A stretch of DNA of 55,274 nucleotides from an uncultured Clostridia bacterium (GCA_944333055.1 CALVKT010000028.1:1-55274), one strand, 5' to 3'; positions 15,436 through 23,881 are shown, numbered from the stretch's first letter. Numbers and translations are program-made. The notes: generated from the sequence alone by a model not told the origin.

Positions 15436-17175
15436 TTACTTCACAGAACGATCGACGTAGTGGGTGTGCAGCAGCCTGTGCGCCAGGTGCCCGTTCGGCT
15501 CGCCGAGGTATTCCTCGTAGAGCTTCTTGACATCCGGGTTCTCGTGGGACTTGCGCAGCGTCTTCGCCTCGTCCTCGGCGTAGAGGCCCGCCGCGCGCGC
15601 CGCGCGCGGATCGACGTCCATGCGGGTCTCGGCGCTGACGATCGGCTGGCCGCCGCCGTTCACGCAGCCGCCCGGGCAGGCCATGACCTCCACGAACGCG
15701 TAGTTCGCCTCGCCCGACTGGATGCGCCGGATGAGCCGCTTGGCCGCGCCGGTGCTGTTGGCGATGGCGACCTTGAGTTCCTTGCCGCCCAGCGTGTACG
15801 TCGCCTCGCGGATGCCCTCCAGACCGCGCACCTCGTGGTATTCCACGCTCTCCAGCGAGCGGTTCTCCAGCACATCCGCCGCAGTGCGCAGCGCCGCCTC
15901 CATGACGCCGCCGGTCGCGCCGAAGATCGGCGCCGCGCCGGTGGACTGGGCGACCAGCTCGTCAAAGCACTCCTCGTCCGGCAGCTTCGCAAAGTCGATG
16001 CGCGCGTCGCGGATCATGCGCGCCAGCTCGCGCGTGGTGATGGAGATGTCCACCGAGCGCATGCCGTCGATCTCCATCTCCGGGCGCTCGGCCTCAAACT
16101 TCTTGGCCACGCACGGCATGACGGCCACGACGACGATCTTTCTCGGATCGATGCCGGCCTTCTCGGCATAGTAGCTCTTGATGACCGCGCCCTCCATCTG
16201 CATCGGGGACTTGCAGGTGGACAGGTTCGGGATCATCTCCGGGAAGTTGTGCTCGACGTACTTGATCCAGCCCGGCGAGCAGGAGGTGAACATGGGCAGC
16301 GCGCCGCCGTTCTTGATGCGGCCGAGCAGCTCCGTGGCCTCCTCCACGATGGTGATGTCCGCGCCGAAGTCGGTATCGAACACCTTGTCAAAGCCCAGGC
16401 GCCTCAGGGCCTGCGTCATCTTGCCGGTGACGCGGGTGCCGACGGGCATGCCGAACTCCTCGCCCAGCGCGACGCGCACGGCGGGCGCCGGCTGCACGAC
16501 GACGATCTTGTCCGGATCGTTGATCGCGTCCCAGACCTTGTCGGTGTCGTTGCGCTCGCGCAGCGCGCCGACCGGGCAGACGCTGATGCACTGGCCGCAG
16601 TTGATGCAGTCCGTCTCGCTGAGCTTCTTGCCAAACGCCGGGGCGATGATCGTCTTGAAGCCGCGGTGGATCGGGCCGATCGCGCCGACGCCCTGCACAT
16701 CGTGGCAGACCGCCACGCAGCGGCGGCAGAGGATGCACTTGTTTGGATCGCGCACGACGGACGGGGAGAAGGTGTCCAGCGGATACTCGATATTCTTGCC
16801 GTCAAACTTGCTCTCGTTCACGCCCAGGTCATTGGCCAGCGCCTGCAGTTCGCAGGTGGTGCTGCGCATGCAGGAGAGGCACTTGCGCTCGTGGTTGGAG
16901 AGGATCAGCTCCAGCACGGCCTTGCGCGCTTCGCGCACGGCGGGCGTGTTGGTCTTGACCACCATGCCATCGAAGACCGGCATCACGCAGGCCGCGGCCA
17001 GCGCGCGCGCGCCGACGTCGACCACGCACATGCGGCAGGCGCCGATGGCGTTGATGTCCTTGAGGTGACAGAGGGTCGGAATGTGGATATGCGCCTGGCG
17101 CGCCGCTTCAAGGACGGTGGTGCCGGGCTCGACCTGCACCTTCACGCCGTCAATCGTCACGTTTACCATTGCCAT
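15436..17175 (-). CDS. hydA: electron-bifurcating [FeFe] hydrogenase, catalytic subunit HydA
   Basis: 579 residues (581 from the ATG at 17181). Order of domains: [2Fe-2S] plant-ferredoxin fold (PTLCHLK...GACRMC), His-Cys [4Fe-4S] motif near 96-112 (HERKCLSC...C), two [4Fe-4S] clusters (CILCRRCVAVC, CINCGQCISVC), then the H-cluster domain with L1 TSCSPGW, L2 MPCVAKK and L3 MACPGGCVNGGG, and a C-terminal small-subunit-like segment. With the HydB and NuoE-like genes it makes the cytoplasmic trimeric complex that evolves H2 from reduced ferredoxin and NADH together. L1 reads TSCSP where the textbook form is TSCCP. The start at 17175 gives better spacing to AAGGAG (17185-17190) than 17181. Last gene of its operon. 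Confidence 0.96.
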   Translation of the reverse strand: MAMVNVTIDGVKVQVEPGTTVLEAARQAHIHIPTLCHLKDINAIGACRMCVVDVGARALAAACVMPVFDGMVVKTNTPAVREARKAVLELILSNHERKCLSCMRSTTCELQALANDLGVNESKFDGKNIEYPLDTFSPSVVRDPNKCILCRRCVAVCHDVQGVGAIGPIHRGFKTIIAPAFGKKLSETDCINCGQCISVCPVGALRERNDTDKVWDAINDPDKIVVVQPAPAVRVALGEEFGMPVGTRVTGKMTQALRRLGFDKVFDTDFGADITIVEEATELLGRIKNGGALPMFTSCSPGWIKYVEHNFPEMIPNLSTCKSPMQMEGAVIKSYYAEKAGIDPRKIVVVAVMPCVAKKFEAERPEMEIDGMRSVDISITTRELARMIRDARIDFAKLPDEECFDELVAQSTGAAPIFGATGGVMEAALRTAADVLENRSLESVEYHEVRGLEGIREATYTLGGKELKVAIANSTGAAKRLIRRIQSGEANYAFVEVMACPGGCVNGGGQPIVSAETRMDVDPRAARAAGLYAEDEAKTLRKSHENPDVKKLYEEYLGEPNGHLAHRLLHTHYVDRSVK

Positions 17176-17199
17176 GTTCATTCACTCCTTCAGGCCGTA

Positions 17200-18996
17200 T
17201 CAGGAACGGGTGATCGCGTCGAACTTACACTTCTCCATACACACGCCGCACTTGAGACACTTCGTCGTGTCGATGACGTGCGGCTCGCGCACCTTGCCGC
17301 TGATGCAGCCCGCCGGACAGTTGCGCGCGCACATCGTACAGCCACGGCACTTGGTCGCGTTGATCTTGTAGGTCAGCAGCTTCTTGCAGTGGCCCGCCGG
17401 GCAGCGCTTTTCGTAGATGTGCGCCTCGTATTCGTGGCGGAAGTACTTGAGGGTGGAGAGCACCGGATTGGGCGCGGACTGGCCCAGGCCGCACATGGCG
17501 GTCGCCTTGATCGTCTTGGCGAGGTTCTCCAGCTTCTCGATGTCGCCGTCCTCGCCCTTGCCCTCGACGATGCGTTCGAGGATCTCCAGCATGCGCCTGG
17601 TGCCGATACGGCACGGCGCGCACTTGCCGCAGGACTCGTCGACGGTGAAGTCGAGGAAGAAGCGGGCGATATCGACCATGCAGTTGTCCTCATCCATGAC
17701 GATCATGCCGCCGGAGCCCATCATGGAGCCGATGGCGGTCAGGTTGTCATAGTCGATCTTCACGTCCAGATGGCTGGCCGGAATGCAGCCGCCGGAGGGG
17801 CCGCCGGTCTGCGCCGCCTTGAACTTCTTGCCGTTGGGGCAGCCGCCGCCGATGTCGTAGACGATCTCGCGCAGCGTCGTGCCCATGGGCACCTCGACCA
17901 GTCCGATGTTGTTGACCTTGCCGCCCAGCGCGAAGACCTTCGTGCCCTTCGACTTTTCCGTGCCCATCGCGGCAAACCATTCCCAGCCGTTGTTGATGAT
18001 CTGCGGGATGTTGGCGTAGGTCTCCACGTTGTTGAGGATGGTCGGCTTGCCGAACAGGCCCTTGACAGCCGGGAACGGCGGACGCGGGCGCGGCTCTCCG
18101 CGATGGCCCTCGATGGAGGTCATCAGCGCGGTCTCCTCGCCGCACACGAACGCGCCGGCGCCCAGACGAACCTCCAGATCGAAGTTGAATCCGGTGCCAA
18201 AGATGTCCTCGCCCAGCAGGCCGTATTCGCGGGCCTGACGGATGGCGATTTCCAGGCGCTTGACCGCGATGGGGTACTCGGCGCGGCAGTAGATGTAGCC
18301 CTGATCGGCGCCAATGGCGTAGGCCGCGATGGCCATGGCCTCGATGACCACGTGCGGGTCGCCCTCCAGCACGGAGCGATCCATGAACGCGCCGGGGTCG
18401 CCCTCGTCGGCGTTGCAGCAGACGTACTTCTTGTCGGACACGGACGCCGCGGCGAACTTCCACTTCATGCCGGTCAAAAAGCCCGCACCGCCGCGGCCGC
18501 GCAAGCCGGACCTGGTGACCAGGTCGATGACCTCTTCCGGCTTCATCTCGGTGAGCACCTTGCCCAGCGCCTTGTAGCCGTCAAAGGCGATGTATTCCTC
18601 GATGTTCTCCGGGTCGATGACGCCGCAGTTGCGCAGCGCGATGCGTTTTTGCTTCTTATAGAATTCGACGTTCTCCAGCGACTTGATCCGGTTGTCCTCT
18701 TCGACGGCTTCCTTGTAGAGGAATTCCTTGACGACGCGGCCCTTGACCAGATGTTCCTCCACGATGCGCTCGACATTTTCGGGCTTCATGTGGGCATAGA
18801 ACGCGCCTTCCGGGTAGATGATGACGACCGGGCCGGCCTGGCACAGGCCAAAGCAGCCCGTATGCACGACCCTGACTTCCTTATCGAGGCCCTTGGCGGC
18901 GAGCTGCTTTTCAAACTCCTCGATGATGGCGGCGGAGTTGGAGGACGAACAGCCCGTGCCGCAGCAGACCATGACATGAGAGCGAATCAGATCCAT
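17200..18996 (-). CDS. hydB: bifurcating hydrogenase flavoprotein subunit HydB (NuoF-like)
   Basis: 598 residues. An N-terminal thioredoxin-like [2Fe-2S] domain (VCCGTGCSSSNS...TGCFGLCQAGP) precedes a NuoF core. The core has the glycine-rich NADH site (RSGLRGRGGAGFLTGMKW), the FMN loop (CNADEGDPGAFMDRS) and the CGKCAPCRIGTRRM cluster ligands. A C-terminal 2x[4Fe-4S] ferredoxin domain follows (CRGCTMCARNCPAG, CLKCGVCMEKC). HydB binds NAD(H) through FMN and is the proposed bifurcation site of HydABC-type complexes. AGGAGGAAAAAAT precedes the ATG at 18996. It lies 24 bases upstream of hydA and about 30 bases after the small ferredoxin gene, so they form one transcript. Confidence 0.96.
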   Translation of the reverse strand: MDLIRSHVMVCCGTGCSSSNSAAIIEEFEKQLAAKGLDKEVRVVHTGCFGLCQAGPVVIIYPEGAFYAHMKPENVERIVEEHLVKGRVVKEFLYKEAVEEDNRIKSLENVEFYKKQKRIALRNCGVIDPENIEEYIAFDGYKALGKVLTEMKPEEVIDLVTRSGLRGRGGAGFLTGMKWKFAAASVSDKKYVCCNADEGDPGAFMDRSVLEGDPHVVIEAMAIAAYAIGADQGYIYCRAEYPIAVKRLEIAIRQAREYGLLGEDIFGTGFNFDLEVRLGAGAFVCGEETALMTSIEGHRGEPRPRPPFPAVKGLFGKPTILNNVETYANIPQIINNGWEWFAAMGTEKSKGTKVFALGGKVNNIGLVEVPMGTTLREIVYDIGGGCPNGKKFKAAQTGGPSGGCIPASHLDVKIDYDNLTAIGSMMGSGGMIVMDEDNCMVDIARFFLDFTVDESCGKCAPCRIGTRRMLEILERIVEGKGEDGDIEKLENLAKTIKATAMCGLGQSAPNPVLSTLKYFRHEYEAHIYEKRCPAGHCKKLLTYKINATKCRGCTMCARNCPAGCISGKVREPHVIDTTKCLKCGVCMEKCKFDAITRS

Positions 18997-19024
18997 ATTT
19001 TTTCCTCCTGTTCACCTGTCCCGC

Positions 19025-19393
19025 TCATTCCTGAGCACCGATGGTGTATTCTTCCACGGGTCTGCCGTTGACGATGTGATCGTTGACCACGCGGGCGACC
19101 TTTTCGGGCGTCATGTGCACGTACGTCACCTTGGGCTCATCCTTGACGTAGACATCGACGATCGGCTCCAGGTGGCACATGCCCACGCAGCCGGTCTGTG
19201 CGACGGTCACGTTATCGATGCCGCGCCGCTTGAGCTCCTCGACGAACTCAAGCATCACAGGGCGCGCGCCGGCGGCAATGCCGCAGGTGGCCATGCCCAC
19301 CACGATGCGCGTGTCGATCTTGTCATCCTTCCTCAGGTTGACCTTGTCCATCATCCTTTTGCGAATCAACGCCAGTTCGGCAAGCGATTTCAT
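19025..19393 (-). CDS. thioredoxin-like [2Fe-2S] ferredoxin of the hydrogenase operon
   Basis: 122 residues. The central fold RIVVGMATCGIAAGARPVM...VAQTGCVGMCHLEPIVDVYV is the thioredoxin-like [2Fe-2S] domain that occurs alone in many HydABC operons. Three of the expected cysteines are plain (one in ATCG, two in GCVGMC). It probably shuttles electrons to or within the HydABC complex in the cytoplasm. GGAGGG upstream supports the ATG at 19393. The start codon overlaps the stop of the GHKL-ATPase gene by four bases (ATGA), indicating translational coupling. Confidence 0.9.
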   Translation of the reverse strand: MKSLAELALIRKRMMDKVNLRKDDKIDTRIVVGMATCGIAAGARPVMLEFVEELKRRGIDNVTVAQTGCVGMCHLEPIVDVYVKDEPKVTYVHMTPEKVARVVNDHIVNGRPVEEYTIGAQE

Positions 19394-19947
19394 GAGAACA
19401 ACCCTCCATGTAAGTCGGTGATTTCCTGATACAGGCAGTCTTTTATCCACGCGGAGATCTCCGGCGCGTCCAGCGGGAACGGCGCGACCGCCGCCCGAAT
19501 CTCGCGGGTATCCAGCGTGAAGCGTTTCCCGTCGTAATCGTAGAGAAAGCGAAAGTCCATCTGCGGATTGACGAGCACCAGCGTGTACAGCGCGCCCGGC
19601 ACGTCGCCCATCGGCGGACGGTCGATGTGCGAGAGCCCAAAGCGCACGCGCACGGTCGTCCCGCGCCCGACCTGGGACTCGATTTGAAAGTCCCCGCCGG
19701 TCGCCAGCGCCGTCATCTTGAGCAGTGGCAGCCCCAGCCCCACCTTGCGCGTTTTGCGCGTGGTGGTGAAGGGATCGGCGACGCGCGCGGCCATCTCCTC
19801 GCTCATGCCGCAGCCGTCGTCCTCAAAGACGAAGGCGATCGCGTCCTGCGCATGGCTGACGGCGATGTCGATGGTGAGCAGTTTTGCGCCGGCGGATATG
19901 GCGTTCTGCGCGATGTCCAGGATATTGTCCGCCAGTTCGCGCATCAT
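19390..19947 (-). CDS. GHKL (histidine-kinase-like) ATPase in the hydrogenase operon
   Basis: 185 residues. GHKL boxes are present: N-box ELADNILDIAQNAISAGA, G1 EDDGCGM, G2 KVGLGLPLLKM and a GRGTTVRVRF strand. There is no dimerisation/His-phosphotransfer domain, so it is not a classical sensor kinase. The last 70 residues form a separate short domain (GALYTLVLVNPQMDFRFLYDYDGKRF). Similar genes sit in HydABC operons of other Clostridia, but their role is not established; it may act as a protein kinase or regulator of complex assembly or activity. No clear Shine-Dalgarno is seen, so translation is likely coupled to the NuoE-like gene six bases upstream. Confidence 0.88.
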   Translation of the reverse strand: MMRELADNILDIAQNAISAGAKLLTIDIAVSHAQDAIAFVFEDDGCGMSEEMAARVADPFTTTRKTRKVGLGLPLLKMTALATGGDFQIESQVGRGTTVRVRFGLSHIDRPPMGDVPGALYTLVLVNPQMDFRFLYDYDGKRFTLDTREIRAAVAPFPLDAPEISAWIKDCLYQEITDLHGGLFS

Positions 19948-19953
19948 GGCCGA

Positions 19954-20421
19954 TCAGTGGTACATCGAGATGATGTCCGGCACCTGATCCGGCGTCAGGC
20001 GGCCGTAGACATCCTCGTTGATCATGATGACCGGCGCCAGGCCGCACGCGCCCAGGCAGCGGGTGGCATTGAGGGTGAACAGGCCGTCCGGCGTCGTATG
20101 CCCGGCCGGCACGCCCAGCACCTCTTCCAGCTTGTCGAGCACCTGCTGGCTGCCCTTGACGTAGCACGCCGTGCCCATGCACACGCTGATGATGTACTTG
20201 CCCTTCGGCTCCAGATTGAATTGCGCGTAGAACGTGGCCACGCCGTAGACGTCGCTCGCCGGGATGTCCAGCGCCTTGGCGATGTAGCGCTGGACATCCT
20301 CTGGCAGATAGCCGAAGATCTCCTGCGCCTTCTGCATGACCGGCATCAGCGCGCCCGGCTCATTTTTGAGCTTGTCAATCTCCCGCTGCAATGCCGCATA
20401 CTTTTCCTTTTCAAAAGACAT
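19954..20421 (-). CDS. hydC: bifurcating hydrogenase NuoE-like subunit (HydC type)
   Basis: 155 residues. A helical N-terminus (ALMPVMQKAQEIFGYLPEDVQRYIAKAL) leads to a thioredoxin-like [2Fe-2S] domain with ligands in CMGTACYVKG and TRCLGACGLAP, the pattern of NuoE of complex I. It passes electrons between HydB and the catalytic subunit. The ATG at 20421 has AAAGGGG upstream at a somewhat long spacing; the alternative upstream start (MITLCQTW) has no support. First gene of the five-gene operon running to 15436, directly downstream of a promoter with an overlapping palindrome. Confidence 0.95.
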   Translation of the reverse strand: MSFEKEKYAALQREIDKLKNEPGALMPVMQKAQEIFGYLPEDVQRYIAKALDIPASDVYGVATFYAQFNLEPKGKYIISVCMGTACYVKGSQQVLDKLEEVLGVPAGHTTPDGLFTLNATRCLGACGLAPVIMINEDVYGRLTPDQVPDIISMYH

Positions 20422-20466
20422 GGCGTGCAAAACCCCTTTCGTTTTCCATGTTTGACATAAAGTTAT

Positions 20467-20501
20467 CAATCACGATTGGGTTCATTATACCATAGAACCC
20501 A
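20467..20501 (-). promoter_or_regulatory. hydrogenase operon promoter region with two palindromes
   Basis: A TATAAT -10 box lies at 20484-20489 (minus strand) with a TGG extension; no good -35 is seen at 17 bp. TGGGTTC-N11-GAACCCA (20477-20501) is a perfect inverted repeat straddling the -10. A second palindrome, CAATC-AC-GATTG (20467-20478), lies at the transcription start. Both are where a repressor would act. Neither matches a Rex site that I can recognise. Confidence 0.65.
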
Positions 20502-20564
20502 TATGTTAGACCATGCTAATCCATGTTTTTCGACGAAATCCGCAGAATCCTTTTCCTGATTTTG

Positions 20565-21266
20565 TCAACATCTTCCGGATATGGCCTCAAAGACGGCTTC
20601 CACCGAGCGTTCGCGCGCCTCGATGAAGAATGTCCGTTCGAGCATGTTTTCCAGATCATGCGCGTCGGAGGAGACGAGCAGCGGGCAGCGCGGCAGCGCC
20701 ACGGCGGGCATGGGCGCGGACAGGGCGATCTCCAGCGCGTCGTAATGCACGTTCTGCGGCAAAAAGCCCAGCGCCTGCAAAGCCCCGTTCGCCCCGCGGT
20801 TGATGTGCGCGGGCACGCACAGACCGCCCGCCTCATGGATGCGCGCAGCGCAGCTTTCAAAGCTCAGGTCGAGCGCGGAGATGAGCAGGCGCTCCTCCAC
20901 GTCGATCTCCTCGTCCTGCGCGTTCATCACCTGCTGGCGGCCGAAATACGCTTCGCGGTTGGGGATGGCCGGCAGATGCGCGTAGATCGCCTCGCCGAAA
21001 GCGAGGCACGTGCGCACATCCCGGAAATAGCAGAGCATGTGCGCCTCTTCCCGCGTGGTCAGCTCCATGCCCGGCAGCAGCAGCACGCCCAGCCGGTCGG
21101 CCGCCGCCTGCACGGCGGGCAGGTTGCGCGCGGTGTTGTGGTCGCACACGGCGATGACATCCAGCTGCTTGATGTACGCCATGCCCGCGATGTTGTTGGG
21201 CGTCATCAGCGCGTCGCCGCAGGGCGAGAGGCAGGAGTGGATGTGCAGGTCGCAGTAGAGCTTCAT
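20565..21266 (-). CDS. PHP-domain phosphoesterase
   Basis: 233 residues with the PHP metal-binding motifs: CDLHIHSCLSPCGD, VIAVCDHNT, a conserved MELTTREEAHML glutamate, VPAHINR and VSSDAHDLEN. PHP proteins are metal-dependent phosphoesterases (histidinol phosphate phosphatase, polymerase proofreading and small nucleotide hydrolases). The closest group appears to be the TrpH/RNase AM-like PHP proteins, but its presence in a hydrogenase-sensor operon suggests a special role. The start at 21266 lies five bases after the stop of the DRTGG gene. The protein is short and carries no helicase or polymerase part. Confidence 0.88.
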   Translation of the reverse strand: MKLYCDLHIHSCLSPCGDALMTPNNIAGMAYIKQLDVIAVCDHNTARNLPAVQAAADRLGVLLLPGMELTTREEAHMLCYFRDVRTCLAFGEAIYAHLPAIPNREAYFGRQQVMNAQDEEIDVEERLLISALDLSFESCAARIHEAGGLCVPAHINRGANGALQALGFLPQNVHYDALEIALSAPMPAVALPRCPLLVSSDAHDLENMLERTFFIEARERSVEAVFEAISGRC

Positions 21267-21270
21267 GCGC

Positions 21271-21618
21271 TCAGCCCTTTCTGGCCGAAAGGACGCCGTT
21301 TTGTGCGAGCAGCGCCGAGAGCGCATAGGCCGTCTGGCCGCTGGAAAAGAGGATGATCCCCTCCTCCTTCGCCTTGGCGAGGATCGCCGCCTCCACCGGC
21401 AGCCCCTCCGGGATGATCACGCAGGCAAAGTCCATCAGCGCCGCCACGGCGATCACGTTCATGTGCGTCTGCACGGTGATCCACGCCATGTCCGCCTGCC
21501 CGCGGCCCATGACGTGGCTGAGCAGGTCGCAGGTGTAGCCGCAGGCGATCTCGCGGTCGTCATACGCGCCCGTCAGGCAGGCCGCGCCGCTGAGCCGTTC
21601 AAATTCGGAAACCAGCAT
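21271..21618 (-). CDS. DRTGG-domain protein (second copy)
   Basis: 115 residues forming one DRTGG-type domain (LTGAYDDREIACGYTCDLLSHVMGRGQADMAWITVQTHMNVIAVAALMDFACVIIPEGL...ILFSSGQTAYALSALL). DRTGG domains occur next to CBS pairs and in phosphotransacetylases; the ligand is not firmly known. Here the domain stands alone, so it may be a small ligand-binding or scaffold protein for the sensory hydrogenase system. It shares the fold and probable origin with the protein at 23466-23816 in the same operon. Gene spacing to both neighbours is small (about 23 and 4 bases). Confidence 0.85.
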   Translation of the reverse strand: MLVSEFERLSGAACLTGAYDDREIACGYTCDLLSHVMGRGQADMAWITVQTHMNVIAVAALMDFACVIIPEGLPVEAAILAKAKEEGIILFSSGQTAYALSALLAQNGVLSARKG

Positions 21619-21641
21619 GCCGTTTCATCCCCCTTTTCCGA

Positions 21642-23003
21642 TCAGTCGTCGTAGCGGCTGAGCTCTTCGCGCATCTCGCGCAGCCTCGCCGTGTCCTTGA
21701 GCGTATTAAAGCGCGTGGACTCGCGCAGCGTCACCATCTCCGCCGCCAGCGCGGCGATGCGGTCGTTGAGGCGGAAGATGCAGTTGAGCTCGGTGGCGGA
21801 GCCGCGCTCGATGTCCTCCGCCAGCGCAAGGCACGTCGGCGAGCCGCAGGAGCCGCAGTTGAAGCCCGGCAGGCTCGCGGTCAGCCGGTCGATGCGCTCG
21901 GCGCGCTCGATGCGCTCGCGCATCGTGCCGCCCCTCTGCAAGCCGTCTTTGGGCTCGATCTCGCGCGTCAGGCGAAGCGTCTGATAGGCGGTGTCAAACA
22001 CGTCCCGCCGCACGACCGTCTTTTGCTCCGTGCGGTTCATCACGCTGCGCAGGCGGTTCTTGGCGACGAAGCTGTTTTCCACCGTCAGCGGGCCGCCGAG
22101 GCAGCCGTTGACGCAGGCCAGCCCTTCAAAGTACGCCAGATCGCGAAAGCGCGCGTCCTCAATCGCGCCCAGCACGTTCATCACGTTGTCGATGCCGTCC
22201 ACGCACAGCGCGCTCTTGATGCCCACGGCCTCCGCCTCGCCGCCGGGCACCGCCCACTTGATGCCCACCGTGCTGGCGCGGTCCATCTCCGGCGGCGTGC
22301 AGCCCTGATCCATGAGCGCGCGCATGGCCGGATAGATGTCCTTGATGGCGATGACGCCGTCCACGTAGGACTTCTCCTGCCCGATGGGCGCGCGCACCGC
22401 CGTGCGCTTGGCCGGGCAGGGCGTCAGGAAGAACGCGCCGACCTCGGCGATGTCCACGCCATGCCTTTGGGCGAACTCCTCCTTGGCGATCTTCGCGGCG
22501 GCCTCCATGGGCGAGACGAGATCGACGATGTGCTCAATCAGGCTGGGGAAGCACACCTGAATCAGCCGCACGATGGCCGGGCACGCCGAGGAGATCAGCG
22601 GGCGCGGCCTGTCCGGCTCCTCCAGCGCCTGACGGATCGCGTGGGAGACGATCTCCGCGCCGCGCGCGACCTCAAACACGTCGTCAAAGCCGAGCTTGAA
22701 GAGCGTCGCGATGATCGGCTCCGGCCTGTGCACGCCCTGAAACTGCGCATACAGCGTCGGCGCGGGCAGCGCAATGGCATAGCGAAAGCGCTTGATGGCG
22801 TCCAGCGGGTCGGTCACGGCGACCTTGGCGTGGCTGGCGCAGACCTTGATGCACTCGCCGCAGTCGATGCACCGCTCATGGATGATGGACGCCCTGTTGT
22901 TGCGGATGCGGATCGCCTCCGTCGGGCAGCGCTTGAGGCAGGTCGTGCAGCCCACACATTTCTCCTTGTCCAGCCGCACGGAATGATAGTACGTCGCAGG
23001 CAA
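21642..23003 (-). CDS. putative sensory [FeFe] hydrogenase (Group D-like HydS)
   Basis: 453 residues. Two [4Fe-4S] motifs at the N-terminus (CVGCTTCLKRCP, CIDCGECIKVC) precede an H-cluster domain with L1 SSACPAIVRL, L2 TPCPAKR and L3 LACVNGCLGG. A C-terminal cluster motif CGSCGSPTC and a coiled tail follow. In catalytic enzymes L1 is TSCCP; here Ala replaces the first Cys, normally the proton relay, and Met of L2 is Thr. This pattern is what I recall for sensory Group D enzymes, which react slowly with H2. It starts at TTG 23003, supported by AGGAGGG seven bases upstream. Sits between an RsbW-like kinase and DRTGG genes. Confidence 0.88.
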   Translation of the reverse strand: MPATYYHSVRLDKEKCVGCTTCLKRCPTEAIRIRNNRASIIHERCIDCGECIKVCASHAKVAVTDPLDAIKRFRYAIALPAPTLYAQFQGVHRPEPIIATLFKLGFDDVFEVARGAEIVSHAIRQALEEPDRPRPLISSACPAIVRLIQVCFPSLIEHIVDLVSPMEAAAKIAKEEFAQRHGVDIAEVGAFFLTPCPAKRTAVRAPIGQEKSYVDGVIAIKDIYPAMRALMDQGCTPPEMDRASTVGIKWAVPGGEAEAVGIKSALCVDGIDNVMNVLGAIEDARFRDLAYFEGLACVNGCLGGPLTVENSFVAKNRLRSVMNRTEQKTVVRRDVFDTAYQTLRLTREIEPKDGLQRGGTMRERIERAERIDRLTASLPGFNCGSCGSPTCLALAEDIERGSATELNCIFRLNDRIAALAAEMVTLRESTRFNTLKDTARLREMREELSRYDD

Positions 23004-23041
23004 AGCCTTTCCCTCCTGTTCGCCGGTTCTTCGTCACCGGC

Positions 23042-23461
23042 TCAAATGTGAAAGATCATGGTGATGTCCGTGCCCACGCCGACCTCGGACGTGATGGCGA
23101 ATTCGTCGGCGTTGCGCTTCATGTTGGGCAGGCCCATGCCCGCGCCAAAGCCCATCGCGCGCACCGCGCTGGAGGCGGTCGACCAGCCCTCGGTCATCGC
23201 CTTGTCGATGTCCCGGATGCCCGGCCCCGTGTCGCACACGTGCACGAGGATGTGCTCTTCCGTGATCTCCAGATCGATCCGCCCGCCGCAGGAATGGATG
23301 ACCAGGTTGATCTCCGCCTCATACGTGCACACGGACACGCGCCGCACGACGCCCGCCGGCACGCCAAGCTGCTTGATTCGCCGCTTGATCTTCGCGGCGA
23401 CGTCGCCCGCGCACGTCATGTCGTTGGCCGCGACGGGATACGATTCCTTCAGCATCTCCAT
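23042..23461 (-). CDS. RsbW/SpoIIAB-like anti-sigma factor kinase
   Basis: 139 residues, a single GHKL ATPase of the RsbW class: N-box RRVSVCTYEAEINLVIHS, G1 HVCDTGPGI, G2 MGFGAGMGLPNMKRNAD. RsbW-like proteins are Ser/Thr kinases that phosphorylate an anti-sigma-factor antagonist and hold a sigma factor when free. No STAS antagonist or sigma gene is visible here, so its partner is unknown; it may act on the sensory hydrogenase output. An AGGTGAG site precedes ATG 23461 (a second ATG at 23455 is possible). It overlaps the upstream gene's end within a few bases. Confidence 0.88.
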   Translation of the reverse strand: MEMLKESYPVAANDMTCAGDVAAKIKRRIKQLGVPAGVVRRVSVCTYEAEINLVIHSCGGRIDLEITEEHILVHVCDTGPGIRDIDKAMTEGWSTASSAVRAMGFGAGMGLPNMKRNADEFAITSEVGVGTDITMIFHI

Positions 23462-23465
23462 AGGC

Positions 23466-23816
23466 TCACCTCAGCTCCACGGGCGGCAGTCCGGCGGCAT
23501 AGAGCCGTCCGCAGGCCTCATACATCGTATACGGCGTCTTGAGCACCGGCAGGCCGATCTTCTCCGCCTTCTCCAGCGTATCCGCCTGCGGCGCTTTGCC
23601 GCGCACAAAGACCAGGCAGGGCACATCCAGCAGCTCGCAGGTGCGCACGGACTGGATGTTGACCAGTCCGGTCAGCAGCGCCGTGTCCTCCTTGACGAAG
23701 GCCAGCACGTCGCTCATCATGTCGGAGGCAAATGCATGGCGCGCCTGGCGCGCCGCCTCCTGCGGGCAGCACAGCCAGACCGCGTCCAGCACCCTGGCCA
23801 TCTCCTGTATGTTCAT
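23466..23816 (-). CDS. DRTGG-domain protein (first copy)
   Basis: 116 residues. Same single-domain DRTGG type as the gene at 21271 (DDVLAF-like region reads SDVLAFVKEDTALLTGLVNIQSVRTCELLDVPCLVFVRGK...PVLKTPYTMYEACGRLYAAG). The N-terminus contains a CC pair and an acidic/alpha helical lead. The ATG at 23816 (AAGGGG upstream) is preferred; upstream codons lack a site. It is the first gene of the operon running to the PHP gene and probably senses a small ligand or binds a partner. I could not assign a ligand. Confidence 0.8.
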   Translation of the reverse strand: MNIQEMARVLDAVWLCCPQEAARQARHAFASDMMSDVLAFVKEDTALLTGLVNIQSVRTCELLDVPCLVFVRGKAPQADTLEKAEKIGLPVLKTPYTMYEACGRLYAAGLPPVELR

Positions 23817-23881
23817 CGTCTCAACCCCTTCCCTGTTCGCCGCGCTTCTGTAAGTTGTGCACAAATTCAATCGCGTGTCTT

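Noticed and set aside
15346-19071. 1241-codon open frame on the plus strand
   Set aside because: It is antisense to hydA, hydB and neighbouring genes, which carry clear Fe-S and flavin motifs; its predicted protein is Arg/Ala/His-rich without domains, as expected from GC-rich codons read backwards.
20477-20501. Rex operator
   Set aside because: It lacks the TTGTGAA-type half-sites of Rex.
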